A stretch of DNA of 64,000 nucleotides from NCBI RefSeq assembly GCF_014656415.1, contig NZ_BNCJ01000001.1:609406-673405 (forward strand), given 5' to 3'. Positions 7,972 to 16,769 of the stretch are shown here, piece after piece. Both the position numbers and the translations under genes were made by a program. Source of the DNA: Seohaeicola zhoushanensis. GTDB lineage: Bacteria > Pseudomonadota > Alphaproteobacteria > Rhodobacterales > Rhodobacteraceae. Below the pieces are notes generated by a model. The model had not been told where the DNA came from and did no database searches. It saw only the letters and a list, made by a program, of their open reading frames with translations. Every line of letters starts with the position of its first letter. Positions within the stretch are counted from its first letter, which is position 1.

Positions 7972-9291
7972 TCAGAGGTCGGCCAGCGCGCGGGCGATGT
8001 AAAAGGGCGGCATAAGGAGGCGGCGGAACGGGCCGAGCGGAAAACGCGCGAGCGGGGTCTGCATCACGCGCGGCACCCGGTCTTCGCCACCGACCAGGGC
8101 GGCAAGCAGGCTGCCCGACCAGCTGCCCATGGCGACGCCGTTGCCGTGATAGGCCATGCCGGCGAACATGCCGGGCTGGCGGGGCACCGCGCCGACGAAG
8201 GGCACGCGGTTGCGCGCAAGGCAGACCATGCCGGACCAGGCAAAGGGCGCCTCGACATGGGCCCAGGCGGGGAACATTGCCTCGAAATCGCGGCGGTTGC
8301 GCGCGCGGGCCCGCGCCTCGGCGGCGGGCGAGGAGACCAGGCCGCCACGCATCCCGAAGAGAAAACGGCGGTCGGGCATCAGGCGGAAATAATGCAGCAG
8401 GCCGCGGGTGTCGTAGCTGGCCTGGTCGCTGGTCCAGCCGGCGGCGGCGAGTTCTGCGTCGCTCAGCGGCCGGGTCACCAGCACGTTGGACTGCGCCGGA
8501 ACATAGCGCGCCGATAGCCAGCGCGGCAGGTCCTCGCTGGAATAGCCGTTGGTGGCGATGATGACCTGGCGCGCGCGCACGCGCCCCGAGGGAGTGTCGA
8601 GCGTGAATCCGTGCGGGCCCCGTTCGATAGCGGTAACCGGGGCTTGCGCGCAGATGCGCGCACCCTGCGCCCGCGCCGCGGCGGCCATGCCGAAGAGATA
8701 CTTGCGCGGGTTCAGCCCGAAACCGACCGGAATGGTCAGCGCCCCGTGGAACGGCCCGCCAAGCCCGTGGGCCGCCAGGTCCTGCGCCTCGATCACCTCG
8801 GGTTCGCCTTCGCCGTCGCGGATCATCTGTTCGGCGCGGCGGCGCAGCTTTTCCATATCCTTCGGGCGATGTGCAAGCTGGGTCTCGCCGCGGGAATGGC
8901 GGTCGACGTCGAGGTTCAGCCGGTCGATCAGCGCCTCGGCGAACTGCACGGCGCCGGCCTCGGCCCGCCAGTATTCGGCGGCGGCCTCGGGACCGAAGGC
9001 GCGGGCCATCGCCGTGTCCTTCAGCATCGCCCCGCCAAGACAGCAGAAACCGCCGTTTCGGCCCGAGGCCCCCCAGCCCGGCGCTTCGGCCTCGAGCACG
9101 AGCGCGCCGATCCCGGCTTCGGCCAGGTGCAGCGCGGCCGAGACGCCGGTGAATCCGCCGCCAACGATAGCGACATCGGTGTCGGTGTCGCCATCGAGCC
9201 GGTCCCATTCGGGCGCGGCGATGGTCTGGTCCCACCAGCAGAGATCGCGCGGACCCGCGCTGTAGGCATACGGCCCGAAGATGCGTTTCAT
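7972..9291 (-). CDS. FAD-dependent amine oxidoreductase (PuuB/OrdL-like)
   Basis: A 439-residue DAO-family flavoenzyme. The dinucleotide-binding motif DVAIVGGGFTGVSAALHLAEAG is near residues 39-60. Typical PuuB-type segments follow, including GASGRNGGFC, the VIIATNGYS strand and a C-terminal FAD contact around MAYHGNGVAMG. The start overlaps the potI stop by 4 nt, making it the last gene of a polyamine transporter operon. Known relatives oxidise gamma-glutamylputrescine or similar amines. No gamma-glutamylputrescine synthetase lies in the window, so the exact substrate (free or glutamylated polyamine) is open. Confidence 0.8.
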   Translation of the reverse strand: MKRIFGPYAYSAGPRDLCWWDQTIAAPEWDRLDGDTDTDVAIVGGGFTGVSAALHLAEAGIGALVLEAEAPGWGASGRNGGFCCLGGAMLKDTAMARAFGPEAAAEYWRAEAGAVQFAEALIDRLNLDVDRHSRGETQLAHRPKDMEKLRRRAEQMIRDGEGEPEVIEAQDLAAHGLGGPFHGALTIPVGFGLNPRKYLFGMAAAARAQGARICAQAPVTAIERGPHGFTLDTPSGRVRARQVIIATNGYSSEDLPRWLSARYVPAQSNVLVTRPLSDAELAAAGWTSDQASYDTRGLLHYFRLMPDRRFLFGMRGGLVSSPAAEARARARNRRDFEAMFPAWAHVEAPFAWSGMVCLARNRVPFVGAVPRQPGMFAGMAYHGNGVAMGSWSGSLLAALVGGEDRVPRVMQTPLARFPLGPFRRLLMPPFYIARALADL

Positions 9292-10106
9292 TGCGTGCGG
9301 GCCGCAGCCTGTTCGTCGCGGCGCTGGCGCACCATGTTCTGCTTGGTGATCAGCGAGGCGGTGATGACGCCGACGGTGACGATGCCGATCATGATGGTCG
9401 AGAGCGCGTTGATCTCGGGCGAGACGCCCAGGCGCACCGCCGAGAAGATCTTGATCGGCAGGGTCGTGGCCGAGGGGCCGGTGGTGAAGGAGGCGATCAC
9501 GAGGTCGTCGAGCGAAAGGGTGAAGGCCAGCAGCCAGCCCGAGATCACCGCCGGCGCGATGATCGGCAGCGTCACCAGGCGGAAGGCCTCGGCGCGGGAA
9601 CAGCCGAGATCGAGCGCCGCCTCTTCCAGCGACTGGTCGAAGGTGGCGAGACGCGAGGAGACCACGACCGAGACATAGCACATGGTAAAGGTGGTATGGG
9701 CCAGCACGATGGTGGTCACGCCGCGGTCGAGCCCGACGCCGATGAAGAGGAGGAGCAGCGAGAGGCCGGTGATCACTTCGGGCATTACCAAGGGCGCATA
9801 GATCATGCCGGAAAACAGCGTGCGGCCCGGAAAGCGCCCGGCGCGGACCAGGATATAGGCGGCCATGGTGCCGAGCACGGTGGCCATGGTCGAGGAGGCC
9901 ACGGCGACCTTGAGCGTGGTCCAGGCCGCCGAGAGGAAGGCCTCGTTGCCCATCAGCTCGCCATACCACTTGGTCGAGAAGCCGGCCCAGACGGTGACCA
10001 GCTTGCTTTCGTTGAAGCTGTAGGTGACCAGGATGATCATCGGGATGTAGAGGAAGGCGAAGCCCAGGGTCAGCGAGACCGCGTTGAACCAGCTGAGACG
10101 GTTCAT
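9288..10106 (-). CDS. potI: Polyamine ABC transporter permease (PotI/PotC-like)
   Basis: A 272-residue inner-membrane permease with about six helices. The first is AVSLTLGFAFLYIPMIILVTYSF, and the cytoplasmic EAA loop reads EEAALDLGCSRAEAFRLVTLPIIAPA. LSLDDLVIASFTTGP is typical of the PotC/PotI subgroup. It pairs with the PotH-like permease and the PotG-like ATPase to import putrescine or spermidine. Start and stop overlap its neighbours by 4 nt on both sides, so the operon is tightly coupled. The start at 10106 avoids a long non-homologous N-terminal extension. Confidence 0.88.
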   Translation of the reverse strand: MNRLSWFNAVSLTLGFAFLYIPMIILVTYSFNESKLVTVWAGFSTKWYGELMGNEAFLSAAWTTLKVAVASSTMATVLGTMAAYILVRAGRFPGRTLFSGMIYAPLVMPEVITGLSLLLLFIGVGLDRGVTTIVLAHTTFTMCYVSVVVSSRLATFDQSLEEAALDLGCSRAEAFRLVTLPIIAPAVISGWLLAFTLSLDDLVIASFTTGPSATTLPIKIFSAVRLGVSPEINALSTIMIGIVTVGVITASLITKQNMVRQRRDEQAAARTQ

Positions 10107-10984
10107 TGTTCGGCCTCCTGCTGCTTTTGCTGGTTGCGCTGGAACAGCACGATGGGCACCACCAGGATCAGCAGCAGCACCACGGCCACCGCCGAGGCCA
10201 GCGGCCAGTCGCGGTTGGAGCTGAATTCCTCCCAGAGCACCTTGCCGATCATCAGCGTGCCCGACCCGCCGAGCAGCGAGGGGATCACGAATTCGCCCAG
10301 GGCCGGGATGAAGACGAGGAAGCAGCCGGCGATGATGCCGTTGCGCGAGAGCGGCACGGTAACCAGCCAGAAGGCGGTCAGGCGCGAACAGCCGAGGTCC
10401 TCGGCCGCCTCGATCAGCGAGGTGTCCATGCGGTCGAGCGCGGAATAGATCGGCAGCACCATGAAGGGTAGGTAGGCGTAGATGATGCCGATGTAGACGG
10501 CGTAATTGGTGTTCAGGATGGTGAGCGGTTCCGAGATCACCCCGGTCCACATCAGGAACTGGTTCAGCAGACCCTCGCGGCTGAGAATGCCCATCCAGGC
10601 GTAAATGCGGATCAGGAACGAGGTCCAGAACGGCAGGATGATCAGCATCATCAGCGTGGCGCGCCATTCCTCGGGGGCGCGGGCCATGCCATAGGCGATG
10701 GGGTAGCCGATCAGCAGCGTCAGGAATGTGGAGATCACCGCGATGACCAGGCTGCCGACGTAGGACTTCCAATAGAGCGAGTCGGTGGTGAGGAAGACGA
10801 AGTTCTCGAAGTCGAGATCGCGCAGAAAGGTGCCGATGCCGGTCTCCCAGCTGAACTGCGGCACGTAGGGCGGGATCGAGACCGCAACGTCCGAGAGCGA
10901 GATTTTCACCACGATGAAGAAGGGCACCAGGAACAGCGCCAGCAGCCAGCCGAAGGGGATGGCGATCAGCAGGAACCTACGCAT
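10103..10984 (-). CDS. potH: Polyamine ABC transporter permease (PotH/PotB-like)
   Basis: A 293-residue permease. The first membrane helix is LLIAIPFGWLLALFLVPFFIVVKIS, and the periplasmic loop before helix 2 has the 'FVFLTTDSLYWKS' sequence typical of PotB/PotH. The EAA loop is EAAEDLGCSRLTAFWLVTVPLS, and FIPALGEFVIPSLLGG is strongly characteristic of this subgroup. It forms the heterodimeric channel with the PotI-like gene. It follows the ATPase gene by 12 nt and overlaps potI by 4 nt. Confidence 0.9.
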   Translation of the reverse strand: MRRFLLIAIPFGWLLALFLVPFFIVVKISLSDVAVSIPPYVPQFSWETGIGTFLRDLDFENFVFLTTDSLYWKSYVGSLVIAVISTFLTLLIGYPIAYGMARAPEEWRATLMMLIILPFWTSFLIRIYAWMGILSREGLLNQFLMWTGVISEPLTILNTNYAVYIGIIYAYLPFMVLPIYSALDRMDTSLIEAAEDLGCSRLTAFWLVTVPLSRNGIIAGCFLVFIPALGEFVIPSLLGGSGTLMIGKVLWEEFSSNRDWPLASAVAVVLLLILVVPIVLFQRNQQKQQEAEQ

Positions 10985-10996
10985 CGGCGGCGCCTT

Positions 10997-12124
10997 TCAT
11001 CGGGCCAGCAGAACGCCGGCGGTGGCGGTCCAGGACAGCCAGACCGGGTCTTCCCAGGTGAAGGAACGGCGGGCGATGCGGCGGGTGTTGGCCGACTGCG
11101 CCTTGATGATCGTGCCGTTCGAGAGCTGGACGTGATAGGTCGAGATATTGCCGAGATAGGCGATGTCGTGGATCTTGCCCTGCACCGCGTTGTCGGCGCC
11201 CTCGGGGCGTTCGGCGGTGATCATCACCTTTTCCGGGCGGATCGCCAGGTAGCAGGTCTGGCCCGGATCGAAGGGCTGGGTGGCGGTGCAGACCAGCGGC
11301 GGCTGGCCCTCGGCCCAGTCGATGCGGACCTGGTTTTCTTCGAGCGGGGCGGCCTTGCCCTCGACGATGTTCACGTCGCCGATGAAATCGGCCACGTAGA
11401 CCGAGTTCGGCGTCTCGTAGATGCGGTCGGGCGTGGCGACCTGGATGATCTGCCCCTCGTCCATCACGGCGACGCGGCTGGCGACGGTCATCGCCTCTTC
11501 CTGGTCGTGGGTCACGATCACGAAGGTGGTGCCGGTCTTTTCCTGGATGTCCATCAGCTCGAACTGGGTGGCCTCGCGCAGCTTCTTGTCGAGCGCGCCG
11601 AGCGGTTCGTCGAGCAGCAGCAGCTTGGGCGCCTTGGCAAGCGAGCGTGCCAGCGCGACCCGCTGGCGCTGGCCACCAGAGATCTGGTGCGGCTTGCGCT
11701 TGGCGAAGCGTTCCAGCCGGGTCAGCTTGAGCATCTGCTCGACCCGCGCGTTCAGCTTGTCCTTCTCCATCCCTTCGCGCTTGAGGCCGAAGGCGATGTT
11801 TTCCCAGACGGTGAGATGCGGGAACAGCGCGTAGGACTGGAACATCATGTTCACTGCGCGCTTGTTCGGCGGCACCGGGACGATGTTCTGCCCGCCAAGC
11901 TCGATCTTGCCCGAGGTCGGGGCCTCGAACCCGGCCAGCAGGCGCATCATCGTGGTCTTGCCGCAGCCCGAGGGGCCGAGGAGGGCAAAGAATTCGCGTT
12001 CGAAGATATCCAGCGTGAGATTGTCGATGGCGACGAAATCGCCAAATTTCTTGGTGACGTTCTCGAACCGGATCAGCGGCTTTTCGTCAGGGTTATCCCA
12101 GGGGGCAAAGACTTTGACGGCCAA
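10997..12124 (-). CDS. potG: Polyamine ABC transporter ATPase (PotG/PotA-like)
   Basis: A 375-residue ATPase that powers polyamine import. Walker A is LLGPSGCGKTTMMR, the signature is [16 protein letters not shown], Walker B is LLLLDEPLGALD and the switch His is in VIVTHDQEEA. A C-terminal TOBE domain (about residues 280-370) is typical of the PotA/PotG group. No ATG is available upstream of the domain. I chose a TTG at 12124 with GAAAGGG six bases before it; a second TTG at 12151 would add nine residues and run into the potF-potG hairpin. The non-ATG start may lower output relative to the binding protein. Confidence 0.88.
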   Translation of the reverse strand: MAVKVFAPWDNPDEKPLIRFENVTKKFGDFVAIDNLTLDIFEREFFALLGPSGCGKTTMMRLLAGFEAPTSGKIELGGQNIVPVPPNKRAVNMMFQSYALFPHLTVWENIAFGLKREGMEKDKLNARVEQMLKLTRLERFAKRKPHQISGGQRQRVALARSLAKAPKLLLLDEPLGALDKKLREATQFELMDIQEKTGTTFVIVTHDQEEAMTVASRVAVMDEGQIIQVATPDRIYETPNSVYVADFIGDVNIVEGKAAPLEENQVRIDWAEGQPPLVCTATQPFDPGQTCYLAIRPEKVMITAERPEGADNAVQGKIHDIAYLGNISTYHVQLSNGTIIKAQSANTRRIARRSFTWEDPVWLSWTATAGVLLAR

Positions 12125-12152
12125 AACGGACCCTTTCGGCAATAGGCGCAAT

Positions 12153-12178
12153 CGGGCGGGCCCATTTGGACCCGCCCG
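12153..12178. terminator. Hairpin between potF and potG
   Basis: A perfect 8-bp stem CGGGCGGG/CCCGCCCG with a 10-nt loop sits in the potF-potG gap and has no T-run. Such hairpins usually protect or attenuate mRNA so that the binding protein is made in excess over the membrane parts of an ABC importer. Confidence 0.6.
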
Positions 12179-12190
12179 CCATTGATCGGG

Positions 12191-13276
12191 TCAGGTGCCC
12201 GATTTGACCTTGGTCCAAAGACGGGTGGCGACCCGCTGAACCTTCGCGTCCCAGGGCGAGACGGTGTAGAGGTTCTTGACGGTCTCTTCCGAGGGGTAGA
12301 TCGCCGGATCGCCGATCACGTCCTCGGCCAGGAACTCTTGCGAGGCCTTGTTGCCGTTGGCGTAGTAGACGTAGTTCGATGCCGCCGCCATGTTCTGGGC
12401 GTCCATGATGAAGTTCAGGAACTTGTGGGCGCCATCCGGGTTCGGCGCGTCGGCCGGGATCGCCATCATGTCGAACCACATCAGCGCGCCTTCCTTCGGC
12501 GCGTTGTAGGCGATCTCGACGCCGTTGTCGGCCTCGGCCGCGCGGTCGCGGGCCTGGAGCACGTCACCCGACCAGCCGAAGGCCACGCAGATGTCGCCAT
12601 TGGCCAGCGCGTTGATGTATTCCGACGAGTGGAACTTCTGCACGTAGGGGCGCACCGCCATCAGCACGGCCTCGGCCTTGGCGATGGTCTCGGCGTCCTG
12701 GGCATCGGGGTTCTCGCCGATGTATTTCAGCGCGGCGGGGATCATCTCGGTCGGTGCGTCGAGGAAGTGAACGCCGCAGGAGGCCAGCTTTTCCATGTTG
12801 GCCGGATCGAAGACCAGCGCGAGGCTGTCGATCGGAGCGTTCTCGCCCAGCACCTCGGCGACCTTCTTGGTGTTCACGCCAAGGCCGGTGGTACCCCACA
12901 TGTAGTTGACCGAATATTCGTTGCCCGGATCATACTGCGCGGTGCGCTCCATGATCACGTCCCACATGTTCGACAGGTTCGGCAGCTTCGACTTGTCGAG
13001 CTTCTGGAAGGCCCCTGCCTGGATCTGGCGCTGGAGGAAAGTGCCGGTCGGCACCACCACGTCATAGCCCGACCCGCCGGCCAGCATCTTGGTTTCCAGA
13101 ACCTCGTTGCTGTCGAACACGTCGTAGACGAGGTCGATCCCGGTCTCTTCCTGGAACTTCGTCAGAAGCTCTTCGTCGATATAGTCCGACCAGTTGTAGA
13201 CGCGGACTTCCTCGGCCATGGCCAGGGTGCCGCCGAGGGCAAGTGCCGCGGCAAGCGTCAGAGTGTGTCTGTGCAT
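12191..13276 (-). CDS. potF: Polyamine-binding periplasmic protein (PotF/PotD-like)
   Basis: A 361-residue periplasmic binding protein that captures putrescine or spermidine for the adjacent transporter. A signal peptide (MHRHTLTLAAALALGGTLAMA) precedes the mature start EEVRVYNWSDYIDEELLTKF, the hallmark opening of PotD/PotF proteins. Other family segments are GYDVVVPTGTFLQRQI, the LSNMWDVI stretch, and VNYMWGTTGLGVN. The start at 13276 has GGGAGA upstream and gives a clean signal peptide. First gene of the minus-strand operon and divergent from a GntR regulator, which probably controls it. Confidence 0.92.
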   Translation of the reverse strand: MHRHTLTLAAALALGGTLAMAEEVRVYNWSDYIDEELLTKFQEETGIDLVYDVFDSNEVLETKMLAGGSGYDVVVPTGTFLQRQIQAGAFQKLDKSKLPNLSNMWDVIMERTAQYDPGNEYSVNYMWGTTGLGVNTKKVAEVLGENAPIDSLALVFDPANMEKLASCGVHFLDAPTEMIPAALKYIGENPDAQDAETIAKAEAVLMAVRPYVQKFHSSEYINALANGDICVAFGWSGDVLQARDRAAEADNGVEIAYNAPKEGALMWFDMMAIPADAPNPDGAHKFLNFIMDAQNMAAASNYVYYANGNKASQEFLAEDVIGDPAIYPSEETVKNLYTVSPWDAKVQRVATRLWTKVKSGT

Positions 13277-13320
13277 CGGTTTCTCCCCTGCACGCGCCGG
13301 TTTGCCCCGGCAGCTTAAAG

Positions 13321-13331
13321 ATTTGATCAAG
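13321..13331. promoter_or_regulatory. TTGATCAA palindrome in the potF-gntR divergent region
   Basis: An 8-bp palindrome (13323-13330) with flanks ATT and GTT lies about 46 nt before potF and 86 nt before gntR. It shares the TGATCA centre with a longer palindrome upstream of the aminotransferase gene (14121-14134). The pair are candidate operators for the GntR-family protein encoded between them. Confidence 0.35.
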
Positions 13332-13416
13332 TTTTGCCCTCGCGGACAACGTCGTGTATGTTTCCATGGGTCGGAGTGCGGCGCAAGGGACGTTGTTCCT
13401 GCTGGGAGACGTGTGA

Positions 13417-14103
13417 ATGAGCTTGGTGAAAATTTCGGCATCTTCGCGGGTGTCCTCGGCCGGGCCGCTGCCGGTTCACGAGCAGGTCTACCAGGACCTG
13501 CGCGCGCGCATCCTGCATGGCGAGATGGCGCCGGGCCAGGCGGTGACGATCAAGGGGCTGACCGAGGCGCTGGGCGCCGGCATCACGCCGGTGCGCGAGG
13601 CGATCCGGCGGTTGATCTCGGACGGGGCGCTGGTGTTCCAGGACAATCGCCGCGTCAGCGTGCCGACGCTGACGCAGGACGACCTGGATCAGCTGGTTTT
13701 TGTCAGGAAATCAGTGGAGTGCGAGCTGGCGCGGCGGGCGACCGCGCGGGTCACTCCGGGCATTGTCGAGGCGCTGGAAGCGATCGACGCGGCGCTGGAC
13801 GAGGCAATTACCCTGGGTGACGTGACTGCCTACCTCACGCTGAACCACCAGTTCCACGAAACCCTCTATGCCCAGGCCGGCGCGCCCATCCTGGCAGAGT
13901 TGGCCAGCCGTCTCTGGCTGCGCTTCGGCCCGTCGCTCCGGGTCGTCTGCGGCCGCTTTGGCACCGAGAACCTGCCCGACCGGCACAAGGACCTGCTGGC
14001 GGCATTGCAGCGGCGCGATGCGGCCGGGGTGGCGCTTGCGATGGCCCAGGACATCGAGCAGGGCATGGAGCAGATGGCCGCAGTACTCGAGCGCTCGGGC
14101 TGA
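13417..14103 (+). CDS. GntR-family regulator (FadR/FCD subgroup)
   Basis: A 228-residue transcription factor. The winged helix-turn-helix spans about residues 18-85 (VHEQVYQDLRARILHGEMAPG, then LTEALGAGITPVREAIRRLISDG). The helical FCD ligand domain fills the rest and holds probable metal/ligand residues, including the His in LNHQFHETLY. It is divergent from the potF operon and 65 nt upstream of the aminotransferase gene, so a role in controlling polyamine uptake and breakdown is likely. The ATG at 13417 is preceded by GGGAGA. The inducer is unknown; a polyamine or its aldehyde product is an inference from context. Confidence 0.85.
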   Translation: MSLVKISASSRVSSAGPLPVHEQVYQDLRARILHGEMAPGQAVTIKGLTEALGAGITPVREAIRRLISDGALVFQDNRRVSVPTLTQDDLDQLVFVRKSVECELARRATARVTPGIVEALEAIDAALDEAITLGDVTAYLTLNHQFHETLYAQAGAPILAELASRLWLRFGPSLRVVCGRFGTENLPDRHKDLLAALQRRDAAGVALAMAQDIEQGMEQMAAVLERSG

Positions 14104-14108
14104 TTCGA

Positions 14109-14136
14109 TTGACAGTGCAAAATATGATCATATTGT
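14109..14136 (+). promoter_or_regulatory. Sigma-70-like promoter overlapped by a 14-bp palindrome
   Basis: TTGACA (14109-14114), a 16-nt spacer and TATTGT (14131-14136) make a good promoter 33 nt before the aminotransferase start. The perfect palindrome AATATGATCATATT (14121-14134) covers the spacer and -10 box. That position fits a repressor operator, most simply for the GntR protein just upstream. Confidence 0.6.
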
Positions 14137-14168
14137 GAGCGCATCCCCCGATCAGAGGAGTTTGCGCC

Positions 14169-15563
14169 ATGACCACGATCACCAATCACCTGCCCACGGC
14201 CGAGCTCCAGAGGCTGGACGCGGCGCATCACATGCATCCTTTCACGACGGGTGACGCGCTGAACAAGAAGGGCGCGCGGGTCATCACCAAGGCCAGGGGC
14301 GTGTTCCTGACCGACAGCGAGGGGATCGAGATCCTTGACGGTATGGCAGGGCTGTGGTGCGTGAACATCGGCTATGGGCGCGAGGAGATGGCCGAGGCGG
14401 CGGCGCGGCAGATCCGCGAGCTGACCTATTACAATACCTTCTTCCAGACCACCCACGTGCCGGCCATCGCGCTGGCGGCGAAGCTGGCCGAACTGGCGCC
14501 GGGCGACCTGAACCACGTCTTCTTCGCGGGCTCGGGCTCCGAGGCGAATGACACCAACCTGCGTATGGTGCGCACCTACTGGGCGCAGAAGGGCCAGCCC
14601 GAGCGGAACATCGTGATCGCGCGGAAGAACGGCTATCATGGCTCGACCATGGGCGGGGGAAGCCTGGGGGGCATGGCGCCGATCCACAGCCAGGGCGGGC
14701 TGCCGATCCCGAACATCCACCACATCGGCCAGCCGCACTGGTATGCCGAGGGTGGCGACATGAGCCCCGAGGAATTCGGGCTGCAGCGCGCGCAGGAGCT
14801 GGAGGCGGCGATCCTCGAATTCGGGCCCGAGCGGGTCGCGGCCTTCATCGGCGAGGCGGTGCAGGGCGCGGGCGGGGTCATCATCCCGCCGTCGACCTAC
14901 TGGCCCGAGATCCAGCGGATCTGTAAGAAATACGACATCCTGCTGATCGTCGACGAGGTGATCACCGGGTTTGGCCGGACCGGCAACTGGTTCGCCTGCG
15001 AGACCTTCGGGATCGAGCCGGACATCATCACCGTCGCCAAGGGGCTGTCGTCGGGCTATCAGCCGATCGGCGGGTCGATTGTCGGTGACAAGGTGGCCGC
15101 GGTGATCAACGCCTGCGAGTTCAACCACGGCTATACCTATTCCGGGCATCCGGTGGCGGCGGCGGTGGCGCTGGAGAACCTGCGCATCCTGGAGGAGGAG
15201 AAGGTGCTCGACCACGTCCGCGAGGTGGCGGCGCCCTATCTGAAGGCGAAGTGGGAGGCGCTGGCCGATCACCCGCTGGTGGGCGAGGCGAAGATCTGCG
15301 GCATGATGGGGTCGATCGCGCTGACGCCGGACAAGGCCAGCCGCGCCAAGTTCGCCTCGGAAGAGGGCACGGTCGGGCTGATCTGCCGCGAGCGGTGCTT
15401 TGCGAATTCGCTGGTGATGCGGCACGTGGGCGACCGGATGATCATCTCGCCGCCGCTGGTGATCACCCCGGCCGAGATCGATATCCTGATCGAGCGGGCC
15501 ACCAAGTCGTTGGATGAATGCCTGGCGGCGGTCAAGGAACGCGGGCTTTACAAGGCCGCCTGA
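14169..15563 (+). CDS. Class III aminotransferase (putrescine/polyamine type, SpuC-like)
   Basis: A 464-residue PLP enzyme moving an amino group from an amine such as putrescine to pyruvate or another keto acid. Family features: the early LDAAHHMHPFT motif, GLWCVNIGYGREEMAEAAARQ, the phosphate site FAGSGSEANDTNLR, the PLP-stacking LIVDEVITGFGRTG and the Schiff-base lysine in VAKGLSSGYQPIGG. Complete at both ends; AGAGGAG precedes the ATG. With the adjoining transporter and amine oxidase it forms a polyamine import and degradation module. Beta-alanine or other omega-amino acids are possible alternative substrates. Confidence 0.85.
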   Translation: MTTITNHLPTAELQRLDAAHHMHPFTTGDALNKKGARVITKARGVFLTDSEGIEILDGMAGLWCVNIGYGREEMAEAAARQIRELTYYNTFFQTTHVPAIALAAKLAELAPGDLNHVFFAGSGSEANDTNLRMVRTYWAQKGQPERNIVIARKNGYHGSTMGGGSLGGMAPIHSQGGLPIPNIHHIGQPHWYAEGGDMSPEEFGLQRAQELEAAILEFGPERVAAFIGEAVQGAGGVIIPPSTYWPEIQRICKKYDILLIVDEVITGFGRTGNWFACETFGIEPDIITVAKGLSSGYQPIGGSIVGDKVAAVINACEFNHGYTYSGHPVAAAVALENLRILEEEKVLDHVREVAAPYLKAKWEALADHPLVGEAKICGMMGSIALTPDKASRAKFASEEGTVGLICRERCFANSLVMRHVGDRMIISPPLVITPAEIDILIERATKSLDECLAAVKERGLYKAA

Positions 15564-15710
15564 GGGGTGTCCCAGCTAGGACGGGGGGTCAAGGTGTTGA
15601 TTTCCCTTCCAATTCGCCGAGTGACCTTTCCGGGGCGCCGTGACGCGGAAACCGCGGACAGCTGAGCGCCACCCGTGCTAGCCTGTGCCAGGGGCTGGTG
15701 CGGGGGCGGT

Positions 15711-16700
15711 ATGACCTACAGCATTGCGATACTGGGGGCCGGGGCCATCGGCTGTTACATCGGCGCGCAATGGGCCGCGCCGGTGGCGGCGCGGGGCGGA
15801 ACGCTTACCCTGATCGGGCGCGAGCGGGTGCTGGCGCCGCTGCGCGCGCAGCCTTTGCGGGCCGAAGGCGTCACAGCCGGGCCGATGGCGCTGACCGAGG
15901 ATCCGGGTGCGCTGGCGCGGGCCGATCTGATCGCGGTTTCGGTCAAGGCCCAGGCGCTCGACACGGTGATGGAGCAGATCGCGCGACATGCGCGGCCCGG
16001 CGTGCCGGTGCTGTCGCTGCTGAACGGGATCGAGCCGGTGCGCCGCCTGCGCGCGGGGCTTGCCGACCGCCCGGTGCTGGCGGGCATGGTGCCCTTCAAC
16101 GTGGTCTGGACCGGCCCGAGCGAGTTGCATCGCAGCGGGCCGGGCGAGGTGGCGGCCGAGCGGCATCCGCTTACCACCTGGCTGACCGAGGCCGGCGCGC
16201 CGCTGGAGTTGCATGACGACCTTGGCCCGATCCAGCACGGCAAGCTGCTGTTGAACCTGGTCGGGGCGGTCAATGCCCTGAGCGGGCTGTCGCTCTACGA
16301 GATGTTGCAGCGGCGGGGCTATCGCCGGGTCTATGCCGCCGCGGTGGCCGAAGCGCTGGCTGTCTATCGCGCCGCCGGGATCGCCTTTGAAAAGGTCGGG
16401 CCGACCTCGCCCCGGCTGGCGGTGTCGGTCCTGCGCGCGCCCGACTGGCTGTTCCGGCAGCTGGTGCTGAAGCGCCAGAACCTCGACCCGAAGTCGATGA
16501 CCTCTCTGGCTTCGGACCTGGCGGCCGGGCGGCAGACCGAGGTGGACACGATCAATGGCGAGATCTGCCGGATCGGTGCGGCCTGTGGCCACCCGACGCC
16601 GGTGAACGCGGCGCTGGTGCGGCTGGTGCATGGGGCGGAGGGACAGGCGGAAGCGCCGGCCTATACGGCCGACGCGCTGCTGCACGAGATCGCGGGCTGA
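15711..16700 (+). CDS. 2-dehydropantoate 2-reductase family protein
   Basis: A 329-residue NADPH-dependent ketopantoate-reductase fold. The N-terminal Rossmann motif is SIAILGAGAIGCYIGAQWA. The middle has SVKAQALDTVMEQI and LLNGIEPVR, and the C-terminal ApbA_C domain includes SMTSLASDLAAGRQTEVDTINGEI with the conserved catalytic-site Lys/Glu segment. PanE would make pantoate for coenzyme A, but many roseobacter genomes carry several paralogues and the neighbours here give no pathway, so no symbol is assigned. The start at 15711 has GGGGGCGG before it. It converges on the DUF2189 gene. Confidence 0.8.
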   Translation: MTYSIAILGAGAIGCYIGAQWAAPVAARGGTLTLIGRERVLAPLRAQPLRAEGVTAGPMALTEDPGALARADLIAVSVKAQALDTVMEQIARHARPGVPVLSLLNGIEPVRRLRAGLADRPVLAGMVPFNVVWTGPSELHRSGPGEVAAERHPLTTWLTEAGAPLELHDDLGPIQHGKLLLNLVGAVNALSGLSLYEMLQRRGYRRVYAAAVAEALAVYRAAGIAFEKVGPTSPRLAVSVLRAPDWLFRQLVLKRQNLDPKSMTSLASDLAAGRQTEVDTINGEICRIGAACGHPTPVNAALVRLVHGAEGQAEAPAYTADALLHEIAG

Positions 16701-16710
16701 CCTGCGACCA

Positions 16711-16751
16711 CTGTCCAGCGGGCCTGGGGGCAAAGGTCGTCCGCTGGACAG
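16711..16751. terminator. 11-bp inverted repeat between convergent genes
   Basis: Arms CTGTCCAGCGG (16711-16721) and CCGCTGGACAG (16741-16751) match perfectly across a 19-nt loop. It lies exactly between two converging genes and could stop transcription from both sides, though no T-run is present. Confidence 0.55.
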
Positions 16752-16769
16752 GCTTCCGGCGCGGGTCGG

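Noticed and set aside
6298-8517. Very long plus-strand open frame of 739 codons
   Set aside because: It runs antisense to ugd and the start of the oxidoreductase, in frames kept open by high GC. The ugd protein has complete motifs and codon structure, and the antisense translation shows none.
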